From contig DRLW01000157.1 of assembly GCA_011375275.1 (NCBI GenBank), positions 1-9,661 of the forward strand: 9,661 bases of DNA, read 5' to 3'. This document shows positions 7,979-9,661 of this stretch, in pieces. This DNA is from Bacteroidota bacterium. Lineage in GTDB: Bacteria; Zhuqueibacterota; Zhuqueibacteria; Zhuqueibacterales; Geothermadaptataceae. The translations under genes and the position numbers were made by a program. Position 1 is the stretch's first letter; every line of letters begins with the position of its first letter. The notes beneath the pieces were generated by a model. That model was given only the letters and a program-made list of their open reading frames with translations. It made no database searches and had not been told where the DNA came from.

Positions 7979-8488
7979 CTACCACCCCGTTACCGTACGA
8001 TTGAGTACTTCATCAGCGATTTTACCGATCGCTTCCGAGATAGCGGCCTCCCTCGTTCCTTTTTCCGCATCACCCGGCACATAGGTGCCAACTTCGCGGA
8101 TCGTTCCTTCCCAGACGGTCTTGCGCTTTTTCAGGTCTTCAAATTTCACCTGTACAGCGACATAAACCTGAATCTCTTCGACTCTTTCATCGCGCGTGTA
8201 CGCGCCGGCGCGATCTTCGACCTGGACGATCTTGCCGGAGATGATCGAATCCGCAGAGCGGGTATCGGCGATTTTCAGGGTGTTGTCATCTGTAAAGCGC
8301 GCAATGATGACGTCTGTGATTTCTTCCTTGATACCGAATTCAGCCGTCTCGTTTTCGAATATGGGCACTGCAACCGTTTTCAGGTGGGGCAATGTCGATC
8401 CTGAAAATGAATAATAACCACATCCGATGAGAGGCATAACAGCTAAAACGACTAAAATCTTCCTGTACATCTCAAAAAAATAGCGCAT
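7979..8488 (-). CDS. lptE: LptE-family LPS-assembly lipoprotein
   Basis: The 169-residue product carries a lipoprotein signal peptide: a basic/hydrophobic N-terminus followed by the lipobox LIGC with the lipidated Cys at about residue 23. It is followed by GYYSFSGS and a compact alpha/beta domain containing VAVPIFENET and EEITDVIIARF. This pattern matches the divergent LptE family, in which LptE plugs the LptD outer-membrane barrel and helps deliver LPS to the cell surface. The ATG at 8488 is preceded by AGGGA at 6-base spacing (8499-8495). A second Met at residue 7 has a weaker site, so the first is preferred. The gene lies 29 bases after the sigma-54 activator and 25 bases before a membrane glycosyltransferase. 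Sigma-54 regulator followed by lptE is an arrangement I recall from Bacteroidota, which supports the call. LptE families diverge strongly in sequence, so the symbol rests on lipobox, size, motif pattern and context. Confidence 0.8.
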   Translation of the reverse strand: MRYFFEMYRKILVVLAVMPLIGCGYYSFSGSTLPHLKTVAVPIFENETAEFGIKEEITDVIIARFTDDNTLKIADTRSADSIISGKIVQVEDRAGAYTRDERVEEIQVYVAVQVKFEDLKKRKTVWEGTIREVGTYVPGDAEKGTREAAISEAIGKIADEVLNRTVTGW

Positions 8489-8510
8489 AACCAGTCCCTG
8501 ACAGAGCGCA

Positions 8511-8530
8511 CCTGCCCTCAGAAGGGCAGG
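8511..8530 (-). other. Inverted repeat spanning the stop codon of the sigma-54 activator gene
   Basis: A perfect 8-base stem (CCTGCCCT / AGGGCAGG) encloses a 4-base loop that overlaps the TGA stop at 8520-8518. Three further G-C pairs could extend the stem if one base is bulged. No run of T follows on the minus strand, and the next ribosome binding site begins about 12 bases downstream, so this does not look like an intrinsic terminator. It could influence mRNA stability or translation at the junction with the lptE-like gene, but that is inference. Confidence 0.4.
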
Positions 8531-9661
8531 GCGTACTCCTTGATTTTGCGGTACAAAGTGCGCTCACTGATGGCCAGCATGGCCGCGGCCTTGCGTTTGT
8601 TGCCACCACTGCGTTCAAGGGCGCGGTAGATGAGCTCTCGCTCCATTTCCTGCAGGGTTGGGAAATGATCTTCATCCTCAATAACCGGCTCAGCAACAGA
8701 GCTGACCACGTCATAGGTTGCGGGCTCTGTAAAGCCGGCGGCCGGCAGACGACGCTGCGGCATGATGTATTTGCCGACGACGGCTTCCCGCAATTGCGCC
8801 ATCTCGGCTTTGAGTTCAAACAATGTCCGGTACAAAAATTCCCGCTCCAGCTCCTCGCTGGATTTGTGCACAGGAACCGGGAGATGGCTGTCCATCCGGA
8901 TCTGATTGCCCGGCAGATGTCTGCGCACGGCATCGCCATCGATGCGTTGTCCTTTTTCCATCACAATGACCGTTTCGACAAAATTTTTCAGTTCACGCAC
9001 ATTGCCGGGCCAGGCATAATCCAGCATACTCAGGATGGCATCCTGGGTAAATCCGGGAAAGTTGATTTTGTTTTTCCGGCTGAAGCGCTCGGCAAAATAT
9101 TCGACGAGAGCCGGGATATCATCCTGGCGCTCCCGCAGCGGCGGCACATAAATCTTCACGGCGTTGAGGCGATAATACAAATCCTCGCGAAAATCCCCGC
9201 GCGATACCGCATCCGCGAGGTCCCTGTTGGTCGCGGCCAGCACGCGAACATCCACCTTACGGGATACGCTGCCGCCGACGCGGATGAACTCCCGACCTTC
9301 GAGGATGCGCAGCAACCGGACCTGTGTGTCCAGCGGCATCTCGCCGATCTCGTCGAGAAAAAGCGTGCCGCCATCTGCCAGCTCGAAGTAGCCTTTCCGG
9401 GCCGCAACTGCACCAGTAAAAGCGCCCTTTTCATGGCCAAAAAGCTCGGATTCCATAATGCCTTCCGGGATGGCGCCGGCATTGACCACGACAAAAGGGT
9501 TGCTGCTGCGTTTGCTCATCTCGTGGATCGCCTGCGCGATCAGCTCTTTGCCCGTGCCGCTTTCGCCGGTGATGAGTACGGAAATATCGGTCGGCGCCAC
9601 CAGCTCGACCGTCTTCATCACCTGCTCCAGCGCATGGGAGCTGCCCACCAGCCCGAGGTTC
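8518..9661 (-). CDS. Sigma-54-dependent transcriptional activator, AAA+ domain plus Fis-type HTH (5' end outside window)
   Basis: This gene encodes an ATPase that remodels sigma-54 RNA polymerase at enhancer-dependent promoters. The frame is open to the window edge, so the true start and any sensor domain lie outside. Residues are counted here from an in-frame GTG at 9648, which is probably internal. Walker A is GESGTGKE (28-35), the sigma-54-contacting loop GAFTGA is intact (75-80), and Walker B is TLFLDE (95-100). An arginine-rich RxDLYYRLN segment and a WPGNVRELKNFVE motif follow. The C-terminus is a Fis-like helix-turn-helix (SGGNKRKAAAMLAISERTLYRKI). Between the AAA+ core and the HTH is an extended linker of about 90 residues, whose helical segment ELEREFLYRTL resembles EMERELIYRAL just before the HTH. 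The gene ends 29 bases before the lptE-like gene, so co-transcription is likely. Family assignment is secure; the target genes are unknown. Confidence 0.96.
   Translation of the reverse strand, partial: NLGLVGSSHALEQVMKTVELVAPTDISVLITGESGTGKELIAQAIHEMSKRSSNPFVVVNAGAIPEGIMESELFGHEKGAFTGAVAARKGYFELADGGTLFLDEIGEMPLDTQVRLLRILEGREFIRVGGSVSRKVDVRVLAATNRDLADAVSRGDFREDLYYRLNAVKIYVPPLRERQDDIPALVEYFAERFSRKNKINFPGFTQDAILSMLDYAWPGNVRELKNFVETVIVMEKGQRIDGDAVRRHLPGNQIRMDSHLPVPVHKSSEELEREFLYRTLFELKAEMAQLREAVVGKYIMPQRRLPAAGFTEPATYDVVSSVAEPVIEDEDHFPTLQEMERELIYRALERSGGNKRKAAAMLAISERTLYRKIKEYALPF

Noticed and set aside
7408..8004. Open reading frame of 198 codons on the plus strand
   Set aside because: It is antisense to the catalytic part of the membrane glycosyltransferase, and no domain is visible in it.

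Overview
All eight genes in this window lie on the minus strand, so transcription runs from high to low coordinates. The first and last genes are cut by the window edges. The organism looks like a Gram-negative (diderm) bacterium. Evidence for this is an LptE-type LPS-assembly lipoprotein, a second lipoprotein with a clean lipobox, and a secreted subtilisin. The pairing of a Fis-type sigma-54 activator directly upstream of lptE recalls gene order I know from Bacteroidota and relatives. The acidic DxDGNG insert in the subtilase and the uncharacterised TPR protein also fit the wider FCB group (for example Calditrichota/KSB1-like lineages). The taxonomic placement is inference, not proof.

Layout in order of transcription: (1) 9661-8518, sigma-54-dependent activator, N-terminus outside the window; (2) 8488-7979, LptE-family lipoprotein; (3) 7953-6418, membrane-embedded processive family-2 glycosyltransferase of the cellulose/mannan synthase type; then a 176-base gap; (4) 6241-4535, TPR protein with a very long acidic linker; (5) 4542-3472, M24 Xaa-Pro aminopeptidase-like enzyme; (6) about 3494-2589, rhamnosyltransferase-like GT2; (7) 2589-1951, lipoprotein with a possible carbohydrate-binding beta-sandwich; (8) 1902 to beyond position 1, secreted S8 subtilase, C-terminus outside the window.

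Genes 1-3 are separated by only 25-29 bases. Genes 4-7 overlap by 1-23 bases, and gene 8 follows after 48 bases. These are probably two tightly packed transcription units, or one unit with the 6242-6417 gap as an internal junction. The common theme is the cell envelope and surface: outer-membrane LPS assembly, polysaccharide synthesis, a second glycosyltransferase, a surface lipoprotein and an exported protease. No evidence shows that they form a single pathway.

No mobile element, CRISPR array, tRNA, rRNA or convincing intrinsic terminator was seen. Most of the window is ordinary chromosomal sequence. The points most worth a second look are the TPR/acidic-linker scaffold protein, the irregular start of the second glycosyltransferase, the EF-hand-like insert in the subtilase and the duplicated pre-HTH segment in the sigma-54 activator.
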